DNA of 64,000 bases from contig NBIV01000114.1 in assembly GCA_003194525.1 (NCBI GenBank), positions 1 through 64,000 of the forward strand, in the 5' to 3' direction. Origin of the DNA: Gracilariopsis chorda (Eukaryota > Rhodophyta > Florideophyceae > Gracilariales > Gracilariaceae). Below, piece after piece: positions 20,068 to 32,499 of this stretch; within the stretch, counting starts at the first letter, position 1, and each line of letters starts with the position of its first letter. The notes under the pieces were generated by a model that made no database searches, had not been told where the DNA came from, and saw nothing but the letters and a program-made list of their open reading frames with translations. The position numbers were made by a program, and so were the translations under genes.

Positions 20068-20292
20068 GGCGGGGGAAGGAGAACAGAGAACGGGATGCTT
20101 GGAAACAGAGAAGGGAGGGTGGTGGCGGAGTGGGATATGCGGGAGCGTAATATTATGGCGCACGTAGATGAGGTGGTGCACGTGATGCAGAGCGTCTTTT
20201 TGTAGGGCGTGGGGTAGAGCATGCGATGCAGGGAGCAGGTCGGGCAACGGGTGATAGAAAGCCAATGCTATTTGGTTATGTAAACGCTATGT

Positions 20293-20322
20293 ATCTATTC
20301 TATCTATTCTATCTATTCTATT
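20293..20322. repeat. 9-bp microsatellite
   Basis: ATCTATTCT is repeated three times in a row, ending in ATT. It lies just upstream of the transposase. The rest of 20323-20676 holds nothing recognisable. Confidence 0.9.
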
Positions 20323-20676
20323 TTGCTATTTGAAGGGGCACTCGCTCAGGACCAGTAAGATTTGGATTCCACGTGCACCTGAGAGGGTAGGTATTAGTGG
20401 AGTCTGGCGCTAGTTTTACCTCCAAAGAAACTGGGAAATGTCTAGCATACTGCTAGTCTTTTGTCCCAAGCAAACTAGCTCTGTGCTATGTATGGAATTA
20501 TTTTGAGAAATTTGATTCATTCAGAATTGGAAATTTGATTCTTTCAGAATTGGGTTTGAAGAGTCGTTATTCGTTCATTTTAGTTCTTTGCCTTTTGAAT
20601 GCCAAACTAGCATAACGAGAACACCGACGTTGTGACCACGTGGAACCAGTTAGAAAATACGAGTAATCCATTGAAA

Positions 20677-21463
20677 TGCAATGCCCTCAGGGAAGGGATT
20701 CTTGGTACGTTGTTGATTTCCCGAATGTTTTGGTAATGTAGTCATTGCATGAACTACGACCACTAATAGTAAATTTCACACGTGGGAAACGGAAGAATCA
20801 ATTGGCGGGTGGCCACAGCAGTGCGCATGAATCACCAAAGTGGAGTAATTTAGTTAATTCTATTTATTACTTTGACACCAATTTCTGGGATGGTTAGTAC
20901 TTATTGCGCCAGCGAATTGCCGTCGCACCAGTAAAGTTTCCCCAACAAGGTACCTTTACCTGGGGAATTGGCTCTAGACCTCACCGCCTTCGCGTGTTCT
21001 CTACTCTTTCATGGAGCGAAGCAACGTCGCATACGGAAAGTCTAACCCCTTCGCTTAGCTAAAGAACCAAGTATTCGGATTGTTATTTCAACTGTCTTGG
21101 TGTTTGCCTTGTATCGGTTTTATTTACCGGAACTGCCGTTAGTCTTCGTCACGACACTTTCGAATTAGCTCCCCCTTATTTTTCCCTTTATATGGTGGCT
21201 CTCCTGCTACCCAGGGCTCGTTTTCATGCATTCCACTAACGTGGAAACCTCACCTCTCTAGAGGACGACCACCCCCCATACACCACTCTTGCTGATACCC
21301 GATTTTTGCCTCAACCTACCTTCGCAAGTCGTGACGGGTGGCCTCGGCCTTACAACCTGACATAGTCGTGCCACTCCTGGGACGGTTTTACCCAACTGGG
21401 CTCACCTCTAACGAGGAAAGATCCCGAACGTCTTTCGGTGCACTCGTGCTTCCGGGCATTGGA
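20677..21463 (+). repeat. 5' LTR of Ty3 element 1
   Basis: Starts TGCAATGCCCTCAGG and ends CCGGGCATTGGA, a decayed form of the inverted terminus TGCAATGCCC/GGGCATTGCA. It aligns along its full length with 31699-32484. For example CATTGCATGAACTACGACCA occurs in both. The exact edges could shift by a few bases because similarity continues slightly beyond. Confidence 0.85.
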
Positions 21464-21583
21464 CTACAAAGTGCACACCTGACTTAGAATCGGTTTTGTG
21501 TTTGGTTTCCTCTTTCTACGTTTTGTTTCTTTTGTTTGTTTTCCAGAAGTTCCGTTATTTTCCTGTCGTAACGGTGGGCCCTC

Positions 21584-23733
21584 ATGTCTAGCAAGCCCTC
21601 CTCTGCAGAGCCTGCAATTACGCGCAGCCGCTCCCACAATGGTGGAGATGATCCCGAAGTTCGGTTCGTTTCTCGGATCCAGACTCGGACTAAATCCAGC
21701 CATGCTGCGGTCGCCTCGTCTAGGACTCCAAAACCACCCCGGAAACCCCGGAACTCCACGACGACACGTTATCGAATGCCGTGTATGGTGCTCATCCGGC
21801 TACGCCCGTGGCCACCGCCGCATCTGAACCCCGTTTGACGGGCGATAACACCCCCAGGGGTGTTTCATAGAATCTCAGATTCACGCTTTGCGGACCGCCC
21901 AAGACACCCTTGTGGGGAAATTACAAACCCTCCATGAGGTGGCGATGGGCAATTTTACAAACTTGGTCGCAGAGAATCTCCGTATCTTACGGTCTGATGC
22001 AAACTATATGTTAGAGAGTTTGGGGCAACCTCCCACCTTCATAGAAGCAGTTGACTCTTGATTTGATCGAGTTATTGCCGGTCTGGAGGCGTTAGAGCAG
22101 TTCATACTCATTGATATACCATCCCCGGATGATCTGGAACCAGCTGCGTCGCACCACGACCAGCATCCTGGAAGAACAACGCGCCGCTATAAGTAGAAAG
22201 ACAAACGAGATGACTCGGATTCTGATTCTACGACATCGTCGGATTCATTCCCAAACGGGTCAGATGGTTCTAGTTCCTCGGGCTCTGCTTCAGAGGACGA
22301 GTAAAATGACCGTTCTTTCCACTCTAAGTGTTCATCCGCCACGCAAGGTGTGCTTCAAACCCGCAGCAAGGGTAGAAGACACCCTGGCCTCAGGGAATGA
22401 AAACCGACGAGCCCTTTGTATCGGAAACTAATGTCATACCAGTACTACTGGCTAAAAGATTACACTTTAAAACATAAACCCCGTGGCATGGGGAAGGGGA
22501 AAGAGTGAATAAAACGTATGCAACTCTCACCACGTAAGCAGTATTTACTGGAGAAAACCCAATTATGGTGTTGGACTTTCTTTCCCGCTTTGTGGCGGAA
22601 GCCGATATCCCCGAAATGAATGAGGGACAAGCCTATTTGTCATTACCGTATTTTTTACGGGAAGTGGCAGAGGACAAGTAGAACTCTGTGAGAGGATCAT
22701 GTCCTGCCTCAGAGAGATGAGTAACCTGCTGGCCGGAGGCTGTGCAATATTTATTGCGCTCCTCTGCTACCGATACCGCCATTCAGGGGGCAATGGTCGC
22801 TTTGCGAGATACTCGTCAGTGCTCAGGCGAGACTGAAACCGCCTAATCGGTGCCTCTTAACAAGGCGTTTCAGCGTTGTGGGAATGTATACCCCGCAGGG
22901 GAACATTGTACCACGTTTATTGATGGCCTTGACCCATCAATCCGGAGTCTTGTCACTCGTTACCGCGAAGCCAAGCGGAGAATCTCCTACCTCTAGTTGG
23001 TTCGACAGGCTCCAGCGGAAGAAGAAGCAATTCGTGCAAGAACTTTGAATCATCGTTCTACGTCCGCCAAGGCGTTGGTGCTACAGAGTGGTTCCTCATC
23101 CCCCTCGCTTTTAGTAGATACAACCCCCCAACTGGTATACGACACCGTGCATTTAGCCCAGGGAGATGATCTGTCTATACCAAACACGGACTTACCGTCC
23201 CCGACCAAGGAAACGTTCGAAACGGCGCAAGACAACCCCGTATTGTACGTGGGGAACAATCACCTTCAGGCGCTACGAGTCCTGTTCATGAACGGTCAAC
23301 CCGTTATCAACGGCCTGGATGGAATGAAATCCTCCCTGCGGTACGCTTCTCCGACGCTCGGGATATTAACCGGCGCGTCACCGTGCTGGCTCTAATTTGC
23401 TACCTTTGTTACACCCATGGCCATATATCCCCTCAGTGTCTTTGCTCACTGAAGGATAGGGCCAATGTAGTGGCCAATTACGAGGCCCTCACTCCAGAGG
23501 AGAAACGTTTCGTTCCGACGGCTTCCTACCTCTGTGCTAGAACAGACTTCTCGTATGCCTTGGAACATAACCCGCGTGCGCGGCTAGCTTCAATTAACCC
23601 GAATCGGGAAGTCGCGCAAACGTCCGACGCAACTACCGCTTATGCAGATAAAAACCCCGACCCCCAGAACGAAGCTCTCGTGGTCGGGGATCCTGCACTA
23701 CCGTCTACGGCAGGAACCTCCCCAGAAAGCTAA
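21584..23733 (+). pseudogene. Ty3 element 1 gag (capsid and CCHC nucleocapsid), interrupted
   Basis: Begins MSSKPSSAEPAITRSRSH. Further fragments read TLVGKLQTLHEVAMGNFTNL and ANYMLESLGQPPTFIEAV (a helical N-terminal gag segment) and an acidic Ser/Asp-rich stretch (DDSDSDSTTSSDSFPNGSD). A capsid-like part follows (GENPIMVLDFLSRFVAEADI, later LPYFLREVAED and FIDGLDPSIRSLVTRYREA). A perfect retroviral zinc knuckle lies at 23398-23439: CYLCYTHGHISPQC, spacing C-x2-C-x4-H-x4-C. Several stops separate the blocks. Gag packages the RNA and forms the virus-like particle in the cytoplasm. Confidence 0.8.
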
Positions 23734-23750
23734 CTGAGGGAGTCTCTCCT

Positions 23751-24233
23751 TTGGGATGGGCGTCTTCAGAGATGAGGCTCTTGACGCTCAAGGCGTCGCC
23801 GCCTCGCCCGCCGGTGAAAATCCTTTCAACGAAAGACACCGCAGACGTGGACTCTACACACTTTTCTGTGCTGCGTTGTCAGTGGATACGGACTGAAAAT
23901 CCGCGGATCCCGGATAGAGTCTTGGTCATGGCCAAGTGCAACTACAAGGTTTATGCCGACATTGGCCTTGATACCCATTTCATGGTGAGATTTCTAACAG
24001 TCCTGTACACAGGTGCAAGCGCCATCTTCAAAGTGGAATCATTGCTACCCCCACAAGTGCAGTCTCGTATACGTTCCGAAACGGTTCCAGACGTCGCAGA
24101 TGCGAACAATACTCCGTCAAAAACGGTGAGTACCATCGAATTAGTCGTGCGGTTGGGCAACTCTGTGGTGAAGCTCGACTTTATTTTTTGTTGGTCATTG
24201 GCCGCTCCAGTCATACTGGGATTTGATTACTGA
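23751..24233 (+). pseudogene. Ty3 element 1 aspartic protease region
   Basis: Follows gag in a new frame. The expected D-T/S-G active-site triad is altered: the sequence reads TVLYTGASAIF, with Tyr (TAC at 24006) where the catalytic Asp (GAC) belongs. A late VILGFDY matches the ILGmD block that closes the protease fold. The protease would mature Gag-Pol. With the Asp lost this copy cannot. Confidence 0.7.
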
Positions 24234-24757
24234 GACAGATTTGTCAACGCAATCAGGCCCCGCCTTAGGCTTGTGGGACTTGAAGACGGATCGTCAGTCT
24301 CAATTGTCTGTCGGCCGCTGAAGCATGCTTCGCAGAAGCACGTCACACTACCTGGTGCACAGGAACCACTGCCTGCGTATCGCGAGTCACTCAAACTTCA
24401 AGTCGCATCCTCTGTTCCTATACCACCTGAGTCCCAAGTCTGGGTGCGAGTCAATTGCCGTCAACACGGTCTTCAGGTTACTCAACCTCTGTCCTCGTTA
24501 TACGAGAAGTACCAGCTCGCACTGCCAAATGGAATTGTTCACGTTACCCCGGATGCTCCTTTCCGGATACTAGTTGCCAATCTTGGCCAATGCTCCCAGA
24601 ATCTGGTAGAGAACCAAGTAATTGGAAGCGTCATTCCATACACCCTTGAGATGCTCCCAACGAAGATGATACCGCCCACGTTCTCGGAATCGCCGCCTCT
24701 TCTGAAAATGCCATCCCCACCACCGATGAACTATCATAAAATTAGGGGGAGGAAACC

Positions 24758-26471
24758 GTGGTCTTATTGTCGAACACCCCGAATAGCTCGGAACTGACGG
24801 CCAGCCCTGTATCACAGGACAATGTTACAGCGCATTCTGACGGAGCAGACCCCATAAAGGCACTCGAAGATATAGACCTCCGCCATGTGCCGGAGTGGCA
24901 CAGCGACAAACTACATGCAACGCTACGGGAATTTACCACGAGGTGGGATGGCTCGCTCGGCAAGATTAATGCTACGGAACACCACATAGATTTGTTGCCA
25001 GGAGCACGGATGGCACAACCCCCTTACAGGGCAGGACCGAAAGTTCGGGAAAAGGAGCAGTCCCAAGTGGACAATATGCTCCATGGAGGTGTGATAGAGC
25101 CCGCTGAATCACCCTGGGCATCCCCAGTTGTACTGGCTTTAAAGGCCGACGGAACCTGGAGGTTCGGTTCTGTGTCGACTATCGCCGGCTCAATGCCGTG
25201 ACCTTCAGGGACACATATCCCATCCCTCTTATGGACGAGTGCATCGACCCTCTTGGAGATGCTACCGTTTTCGTGGCTTTGGACTCCAATTGGGGTTATT
25301 GGCAGGTCCCTGTTATACAGGAGTATCGCGACAAGACCGCTTTCACCTACCACGCAGGTTCGTAACGCTTCAAGTGGATGCGTTTCAGTTTGACCAGCGC
25401 TCCCGCTACCTTTCAGAGTGCAAAAGATATTCCATTGAACCGCTACATGTGGAGGAGCTGCCTGGTCTACCTGGATGATATTATCATCTTCTCCAATAAC
25501 TTGGACGACCATCTCACCCTTGTCAGGGACGTCCTGACCGTGCTCCGCGATACGAGAATGACCCTCAAGTTCAGGAAGTGGGATTTTTCAATAGATACGG
25601 TCAAGTATCTCGGGCATAGCATCCGTCCAGAACGGTTAATGATCGAGAAGGTTCGAGTCAAGTCACTTGTTGAGGCTAAGGAAACCTGCACTCAAACGAA
25701 ACTCTGCTTGTTCTTAGGGCTGGTCAAAGTCTACCGACGGTGTATTCCGAACTTTTCGGATATTGCGGCACCTTTGGACGTGCTGACATGCAAAGGAAAT
25801 CCCCAAAAGTGCGACAGTTCACGCCCGAGCAATCAGAAGCGTTTAAATCCTTAAAGGAAGCTGTCACGTCAGCACCTGTCTTATCTTTACCCATACTGAA
25901 ACTCCCATTCTCCGTGGACACAAAATCGAGCGACTACCAAGTTGGTTGTGCTCTCTTCCAGACCACCCTAATGGGGAACCGAATGCCAATTGGTTAATGG
26001 TCACCGTCGATCAATGTCCACGAGCAGAATTACTCCGTGTTGGAGAGAGATTGTCTCGCTGTCATGTGGAAGCTTTGCACTCTACGCTCCTATCTTATGG
26101 GAGTTCAATTTACCGTATACTCCTATCATTCCTCCTTGAGGTGGTTAACGAACATATCTGATCCCTCAGTCCGCCTGATGCGCTGGAGTCTCCGTCTTGC
26201 AGAACGGGACTTCCAAGTAATATACGAAAAGGGTGCGCTCAACACCCATTTCAACGCTTTGTCGCGTTTACCCACAAATGGGGAAGCACTCCCAATGGAG
26301 AATGACGACATTCCATGCTTCATGGCTGAAGGACAGGATGACCCGGAGTGGAAGTTCGAGGAATGGCCAGAAGACTGGGATGAAGATACTGACTTTGAAA
26401 ACTTACTTGCATCTCGCAAAATCCCTGCGAAATCATTACCGGGGAGTTTTGTACCGGTTTCACTGGAGTAA
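24758..26471 (+). pseudogene. Ty3 element 1 reverse transcriptase and RNase H, interrupted
   Basis: An N-terminal thumb-like linker (GLEDGSSVSIVC..., from 24273) leads into HIDLLPGARMAQPPYRAGP and WASPVVLALKADGTWRF. VDYRRLNAVTFRDTYPIPLM follows, with LDSNWGYWQV (first catalytic Asp). The core motif LVYLDDIIIFSNN places YLDD at 25468-25479. YLGHSIRP begins the connection to RNase H, where KLPFSVDTKSSDYQVGCALF and the segments VLERDCLAVMWKL and FTVYSYHSSLRWL are seen. Frame changes near 25190, 25840 and 25960 and a TAA at ~25365 break the gene. RT copies element RNA into DNA within the particle. Confidence 0.85.
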
Positions 26472-27039
26472 TGGTTTCGAGAACAATTCGGTTACCCCGT
26501 CTGTATAAGGCTTTGTGCCCGTTTAAACGGTACTGAAGACCTCAATTTTGAGGTGAACGATAAAGGATATTGTGAGAAAACTCCAACGTCCGTATAACAG
26601 GAGCTGGTGCAAAAGGCAGCACAAAGTTCTGTGCTGCGCGGATAGCATTTTCGGTGCTAAGTAGCACCAAGTATTCGTGTAAAGAGTTCCAAAACAGAAT
26701 GCCCAGTGTTGCTCCAACGAGCAATTGGAGCAAGTACGTAAAGACTTAAATGTTCAAACGAGTCTGTTCCGTAGTTACTAGAAGCTAGAGACCATTAAGT
26801 AGAGCAGCTTTGAAATTAAACTGGCTACGTTGGAACTAGACCCAAATTTTTTACTCAGACATCCTACCTATTCCTTCAACAGCTACCTCTTTCGGTTGGT
26901 CGAAGCTCACCTACAGATTGTGGTACCTCATTACCTGCAGTAGCGGGCCTTACATCTCTCGCAGTATACGAAGTGCAGTGGCCACGTTAGTAGGAGTAAG
27001 CTTTACTTCACCCTGCGAAAGGCTATTTACTGGCCCGCC

Positions 27040-29877
27040 ATGGTAATTGATTGCTACGCAACTGTGCTGCTTTGTATTAAATGCTCGAAGAACCGTGTGA
27101 AGCTCTGCAGGAACGCGAAGAAAATGAATTTATTCCCTGCTAAGGCACCATTGGAGTTTATAGCAATCGATATTCTTGGACCCCTCCTCACTACAAAAGG
27201 AGGCAACAAGTTCTTACTTCTGATCACCGATCGCTTTTCAAAGCTTGTTGGAACTGTCCCTCTTCGGAGGATAACCGCTTTCACGGTGGCCCAGGCTCTG
27301 GTAACGCACTGGTTTTTGTCTACGGTCCTACTGTGGAGGTGTTTCCGATAGCCGATGGCAGTCGCGTCCAAGGTGTTCCAGGATGCTTGTCGCATCCCGG
27401 ACGTGAAGAACTTTTTCCCGACTTCCTACCATCCCCAGTGTAGTGGGCAATTCGAACGGTTGAACCGGGCTTTGTTCGCCTCTCTCCGCTCCTACGTCAC
27501 TGATCACCCCAGGACTTGGGACTTGTATGCAGATGCTTTAACATTTGCATACAATACGCAAGGTCACCGGACTACCGGAGTTTCACCGTTCGAATTGGTT
27601 CTATCTCGTTCACCCCCACCTGTGGCGTTAGAAGCCCAAGCCACCCTGGACAATTTCCGATCTGTGGGTCGCTACTGCCAGAAATAGAAGCAATGGCTTA
27701 CTAAACTGGTCCCAGCAGCGCGGAAGTCTATGTAACGCGCACAAGCCGCGTACAAGCGGGCTTTTGACTCTCATTTACGAGATAATGCCCCCCGCATACG
27801 GGCTAGTGCATATGTCTTTATACGTAAGGAATATTTTAACCCGGAACGGGAGAAGCGTCACAAGCTTTCGCCTATGGCGGATGGACCGTGTAAAGTGGTA
27901 TCCGTTAACTTCGACACTGTTGTAGTGGAAACGGACAAGGCACACGAGCGGATCTCTCGTGATCTTGTTGTTCCTGCCCCTCCTACCTCGTCTGAGGTGG
28001 TCCTGGATATAGAGAGCACCTTCTCTACGGACTAAGCAGTACAGGAGGCCCCCGGACTATATAGACCTACTACTCTACCACACCCTACTCGGGGCCTCTC
28101 AGATTTGCCGACTTTGTTGGAACCCCTGGATCGGCCGGATTGGCAAGGTCCAAATGGAACTTTCTCTACTCCTAACACTACCGCCCCTTCGGTGCGCATT
28201 TAAACCATTAATGCAAGATATCCTACTGCTACTCCTCCAGCTCCGTCTAAGGAGGGGGATAGGAACTATCACTACGATGGGAATTTACTACCGTCGTGAC
28301 GGGATTTGAGCCGTGAGACACGGAAGGTCGGTGAAACCTCGCAATCCCCCACACAGGGTCCCGGAACGACGCAGTTACACTGTATGATACGGGGGAGAAT
28401 GGAACGACATCGTAGTCTATACCCCTGAACCAGGGCAATGCCCTGAATCAGGATAGCGATATCGTTTCACAGACCCCTCACCAAGGTGTCGTCGCAGAAC
28501 CGTCGTCGACGGAATTTCCCGCTAAAACGGATTCTTCAGCACCACCCACACCGCTGGTAGTGGGCAAAGCACGTGTTGGAAAACCAGCAAAGCTGGAAAG
28601 AGAAGAGACACTATTGAGGGAGGAAGGCAGGAATGCACATCTTGGAACTCAAGTCCCTGGCTCTACAGCCCCAGACTTGAGAACGGTTCATAACGGGAAT
28701 TTTGTCCGAATTTCGGAGATAGAAGTGCCAAAGCCTCCGTGCAAACACGGTAATATACCGAGTGTCTTTGAAAAATCCAGCGTCGTCGCCAGGGTTAAAC
28801 CGGTCGTTCTGGATGATGCACCTCTTGAGGAAGACATCACACCTCAATTAGAGGCAAAGTCGTCGGACAGGGTGTCCATGGCGCCAGCTGCACACGCCCC
28901 ATCAGGGAGTTTGAGGCAACAAACTGGGGCACCGGAAGTAACCGCCGGATACCGGGTGCCAACACAGCAGTGCACGGCTCAGCCGGACAGTGTAAGGCCC
29001 ATGCCAAAAGAGGGGGAACGCAAGGAGACGGTTCAGAACCACATGTCGTGGAATTCAAGTGAACGCACGGAGATTATGCACCCCGCACCAATCACCACGC
29101 GACGCGGAAATCCCCACCAAGGAATGACCTCCACAACTCCGCCAAAGCGGCAAGATGCCCGAAAGCTCGCGATTAGACCAGACTACCGTCAACATGGGAC
29201 GGAGGACTCCCACAAACTAGCGGTACGACCCAATTACCGCGGTACGTGGCAACCGTTCCACGAGTACACCCTCTTGAGGGATATTATTCCGCACTCTGCG
29301 CCGCATCATCCGACCAAAGCCGCCACATTTCATCCTGACGCACCCTGGACGGGAAGTATCTAGTCCAATGGGCAGCCCCTGACAATCGAGGTCACCATAA
29401 CATTGCAAGGCCGGCGAGTATAAAAACAAGATGTTGTGGTTGACCGAATCATCGGGAACACTTGGAATCAGGAAGTTATTCTAAGATACTGCGTCCGTTG
29501 GTACAGATATGACCCAAGTTGGGACACCATGGAACCCATCAAACACCTCCCTCACTCGAAAGAGGTCCAATATCATTGCAGCGCGGGTACCACAAATACA
29601 GCTAGGTTTTGCAACGCCCAAGTGCCATAAAAATGCTGCGAAGCCGGGGAAGGTCGGAAAGAAAAAGTACACTCTCTTTTGTATAGACTGCGTCAAGAAT
29701 GGTAGTGAAGAAGAGAACGCCGTTCTAAACGGGAAACTTTACTCTGAAGCCTCGCCCTCCTCTGTGATGCTTAGCTACTTTACTGGCTCAGCCAGGGAAA
29801 GAAACCAGGATACTGGATTAGAGGTTCGACACCTTCCCATTGTCCGGGGCGTGACCATCCGTAAGGCGGTAAGCTAA
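27040..29877 (+). pseudogene. Ty3 element 1 integrase with C-terminal chromodomain, interrupted
   Basis: A decayed zinc-binding block precedes it (LQIVVPHYLQ, then KCSGH, near 26910-26980). The catalytic core reads APLEFIAIDILGPLLTTKGG (first Asp at ~27169), an ADGSRVQG block near 27350 in another frame (second Asp), and CSGQFERLNRALFASL (Glu at ~27454). A GPY/F-like module follows (KLSPMADGPCKVVSV, ~27880). A long Pro-rich region (28560-29363) contains a near-duplicate ARKLAIRPDYRQHGT / HKLAVRPNYRGTW. It ends in a chromodomain at 29430-29580: VVDRIIGNTWNQEV, LRYCVRWYRYDPSWDTMEPI, KHLP. In chromoviruses this domain directs integration to marked chromatin. Confidence 0.85.
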
Positions 29878-29966
29878 GGCATCCACTATCGCGGGGACGT
29901 CACCCGAAACCTCGGCAGCGCTTAAACCAGCTCCGTGGAGGAAGCAAGCAATGACATCGCTTTCAT

Positions 29967-31633
29967 TTACTCTACCCCGCTGGGGAGTGAAGGCCAGGAG
30001 CTGGCGGATGGAGGACTGGGAACCTGAGGCACTCCCTTTTGGGAATCGTCTACGACGATGTTGGCAACATCTAGTTCCATGTCGTACGGCTCTTCGGGTT
30101 CGTTATCGACCGTGCAGCCATCCTTGTTATATGCATGGTAGTATTCATCAGAATCGACATACGCAGTGGGGTGGTCGTCCGACACGTGCCACGGTGCGTC
30201 GCGGAGCTCCCTCTCCTCCTCGTAGAGAATTTGCCGGGACTCCCAGAGATCGAAGTACATGAAGTCCCCCGCGAGGGCGGTGTTTCTACTGAGACCCGAG
30301 CCACTGGTACCGTCACCGCCGCCGTCAAGCAGACCGCTCTGTTCCAGGGGGACCTCGATCCAGTCAATACTGTCGATCAAACCAAGTAATTGAGGTACTT
30401 CGCCACTGTTGGCAATACCCCCATGGGGTACACTGAGGCCCAGATTGCGAATAGCGGCCCGCATACGCGATTGGATGAACCACAGTCGATATTGGTCATA
30501 AACCTCAGCGAGTATATACGCCGCAGTGCGGGCAGCCCACTCAGTTACAACTATCGACCAAAGCCCCGACAGGGTATCCTGAATCAAAAAGAAACCGAGG
30601 TACGTAAGTGCTCGCGGAACCACAAAGTAGCAACCCCAGCAGGCCTCATGAACCCTACACCACAATGCAACGTACCGACCCCATCAGTGAGGCGGAGCAG
30701 CCTGCTCAATCTCCAAGTTTTGATACGGGATAAAGTACCCGAATCAGGATTGCCAGCGCCGTTCATAACAGATGACTTTTTGGAGAATGTTGGACCACGA
30801 CTGCCATGGAAGGTACCCCAATTCAGCCCGAATTATCGGTCGTTGCCAACACATGGCTCCTTGCCAAGCAGCGGGAAAATTCCTCCATGCAAGGGATTCG
30901 AGGCTGGCCATGCGCTCGCCGTAACCGATTTCAGCGCGCGTGCGGAATAGGCTGATGTCGAAGCCAAATTTGGTAGGCACCGGGAACTCAAAAGGCGCCC
31001 GGCTCTGCCGTTGATATGCGATATGCCTCAGTGCCGCATGAGCCGCAGTCGCGGATTCTCCAGAGTTGCTTCGGATATGGTACACCGGGAAGGTGATTCG
31101 ATGCCGCAAGATCCACGACGAGGTGACGAAGCTTGGTAGATCCCAGTGCAAAGTACCGGAACCATTCGCGTAGGCCGTAACCAAATCCTCGTCGAGGGCA
31201 GCGATGGGATGAAACCACGGCGCAAGCCGGAGCCGAGAGGCCTGACTACAATTCATTGGATCTAACACTACGAAGGCATTATAAGAAGGCCAACTCGCCG
31301 CCGGGATCAGTCCGAAAGGAGCAACCGCTGTTGGAAGTTGGAACACAAGCTGGGAGGTTGCGCCAATGTTGGCCGACTATGCCAGAGTTCGCTTCCATTG
31401 TGGCAAGGGTACCGACCGGAAACCGGTTCTGAAGTTCCCGACTGGAGTAATTCTTGGAAGGTGGTTGTGCTGTCATTCATGGAACCCTTTGAAAGGGTAT
31501 TACCTGAATGAGTTGAGTAGCAAAAAGAGGAGCTTGCACTTGTGGAAGGCTGCTTCGCTGCTTTTGCAGGAGGTGGTTTCTCTGAGGGAGAGGTTTTGAA
31601 CGGGTGACCCGGGGCGGTTTGGTATTTTATCAC
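29967..31633 (-). pseudogene. Antisense accessory gene between pol and 3' LTR of Ty3 element 1
   Basis: On the minus strand a frame runs from 31346 to 29967 with only two stops (both TGA), about 460 codons. One frame change adds a Ser/Pro/Lys-rich N-terminus from 31633 (KTSPSEKPPPAKAAKQPSTS). The body looks globular and Trp-rich (DLPSFVTSSWILRHRITFPV; SGLWSIVVTEWAARTAAYIL; VYDQYRLWFIQSRMRAAI). The end is acidic (YVDSDEYYHAYNKDG, EEPYDMELDV). No family is recognised and there is no obvious signal peptide or membrane anchor, so an envelope is not supported. Antisense accessory ORFs at this position are known in some plant Ty3 (Tat lineage) elements; one in a chromovirus is unusual. Overlapping plus-strand frames look less protein-like. 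Confidence 0.5.
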
Positions 31634-31680
31634 CCATTTTCCGCTAGGATTCGCTCGCGTTCGCAGTTGCTTTCCTGACT

Positions 31681-31698
31681 AAGGAGAGGGATGTGAAG
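31681..31698 (+). other. Polypurine tract of Ty3 element 1
   Basis: AAGGAGAGGGATGTGAAG lies directly before the 3' LTR start at 31699, the position and composition of a plus-strand primer tract. It supports the chosen LTR boundary. Confidence 0.65.
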
Positions 31699-32484
31699 TG
31701 CAATGCCCTCAGTGAGGGATTCTTGGTACTTGGTTGACTTCCCGAATGTTGTGGTAATGTAGTCATTGCATGAACTACGACCACTAATAGTGGAGTTCCC
31801 ACGTGGGACACGGAAGAGTCAATTGGCCGTTGGCCACAGTAGCGGGTATGAACCTCCAAAGTGGAGTAATTTAGTTAATTCTATTTATCATTTTTACACC
31901 CATTTCTGGGATGGTTAGTACTTATTGCGCCAGCCAGTTGCCTTCGCACCAATAAACCTTACCCAACAAGGTACCCCAACCTGGGGAGTGTGCTCTAGAC
32001 CGTACCACCTTCTTGTGTTCTCTGCTCTTCCTTGGAGCGAAGCAACGTTGCATAGGGAAAGTCTAACCCCTTCGCTTATCTAAAGAACCGAGTATTTGGA
32101 TTGTTATTCCAACTGTATTGGTGCTTGCCTTGTTTAAGGGTTATTTAGCGGCACTGCCGTTAGCCTTTGTCACGACACTCGTGACTCAGCTCCCCCTTGT
32201 TTTTCCCTTTACAGGGTGGCTTTCCTGCTACCCATGGCTCTTCTTCGCGCGCTCCACAAACGTGGAAATCTCACTTCCCTAGAAGACGACTACCCCCCAT
32301 ACACCGCTCCTGTGGATACCCGATTCTTGCCTCAACCTCCCTGCGCAAATGGCGATGGGTGGCCTCCGCTTTACAACCCGACATAGTCGTGCCACTACTG
32401 GGAGGGCTCTACCCAACTGGGCTCACCTCTAACGAGGAGAGATCCCGAACCAATTTTGGTGCACTCCCACTGCCGGGCATTGCA
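31699..32484 (+). repeat. 3' LTR of Ty3 element 1
   Basis: Starts TGCAATGCCCTCAG and ends GGGCATTGCA, an exact 10-bp inverted terminus with TG...CA ends. It aligns with 20677-21463, with scattered transitions and small indels. Confidence 0.85.
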
Positions 32485-32499
32485 CTATATCCATAAGGA

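Larger units (their letters stand above)
20677..32484 (+). mobile_element. Ty3/Gypsy chromovirus 1, complete with both LTRs (11.8 kb)
   Basis: Two ~787-bp direct repeats flank a plus-strand internal region with gag, a CCHC zinc knuckle, aspartic protease, reverse transcriptase, RNase H, integrase and a C-terminal chromodomain. This is the gene order and marker domain of Ty3/Gypsy chromoviruses. A separate antisense gene lies between the integrase and the 3' LTR. The coding regions have many stops and frame shifts and the LTRs differ at numerous positions, so it is an old, inactive copy. No clear 5-bp target duplication is visible (TGAAA on the left, CTATA on the right), so one end may have been rearranged. 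Confidence 0.9.

Noticed and set aside
30390..30950. 186-codon plus frame as the real gene between pol and the 3' LTR.
   Set aside because: The minus frame is much longer, continues across both flanks and has a more protein-like composition.
29967..31346. Retroviral-type envelope gene in Ty3 element 1.
   Set aside because: The frame is antisense, and no signal peptide, clear transmembrane anchor or fusion-like segment is visible.
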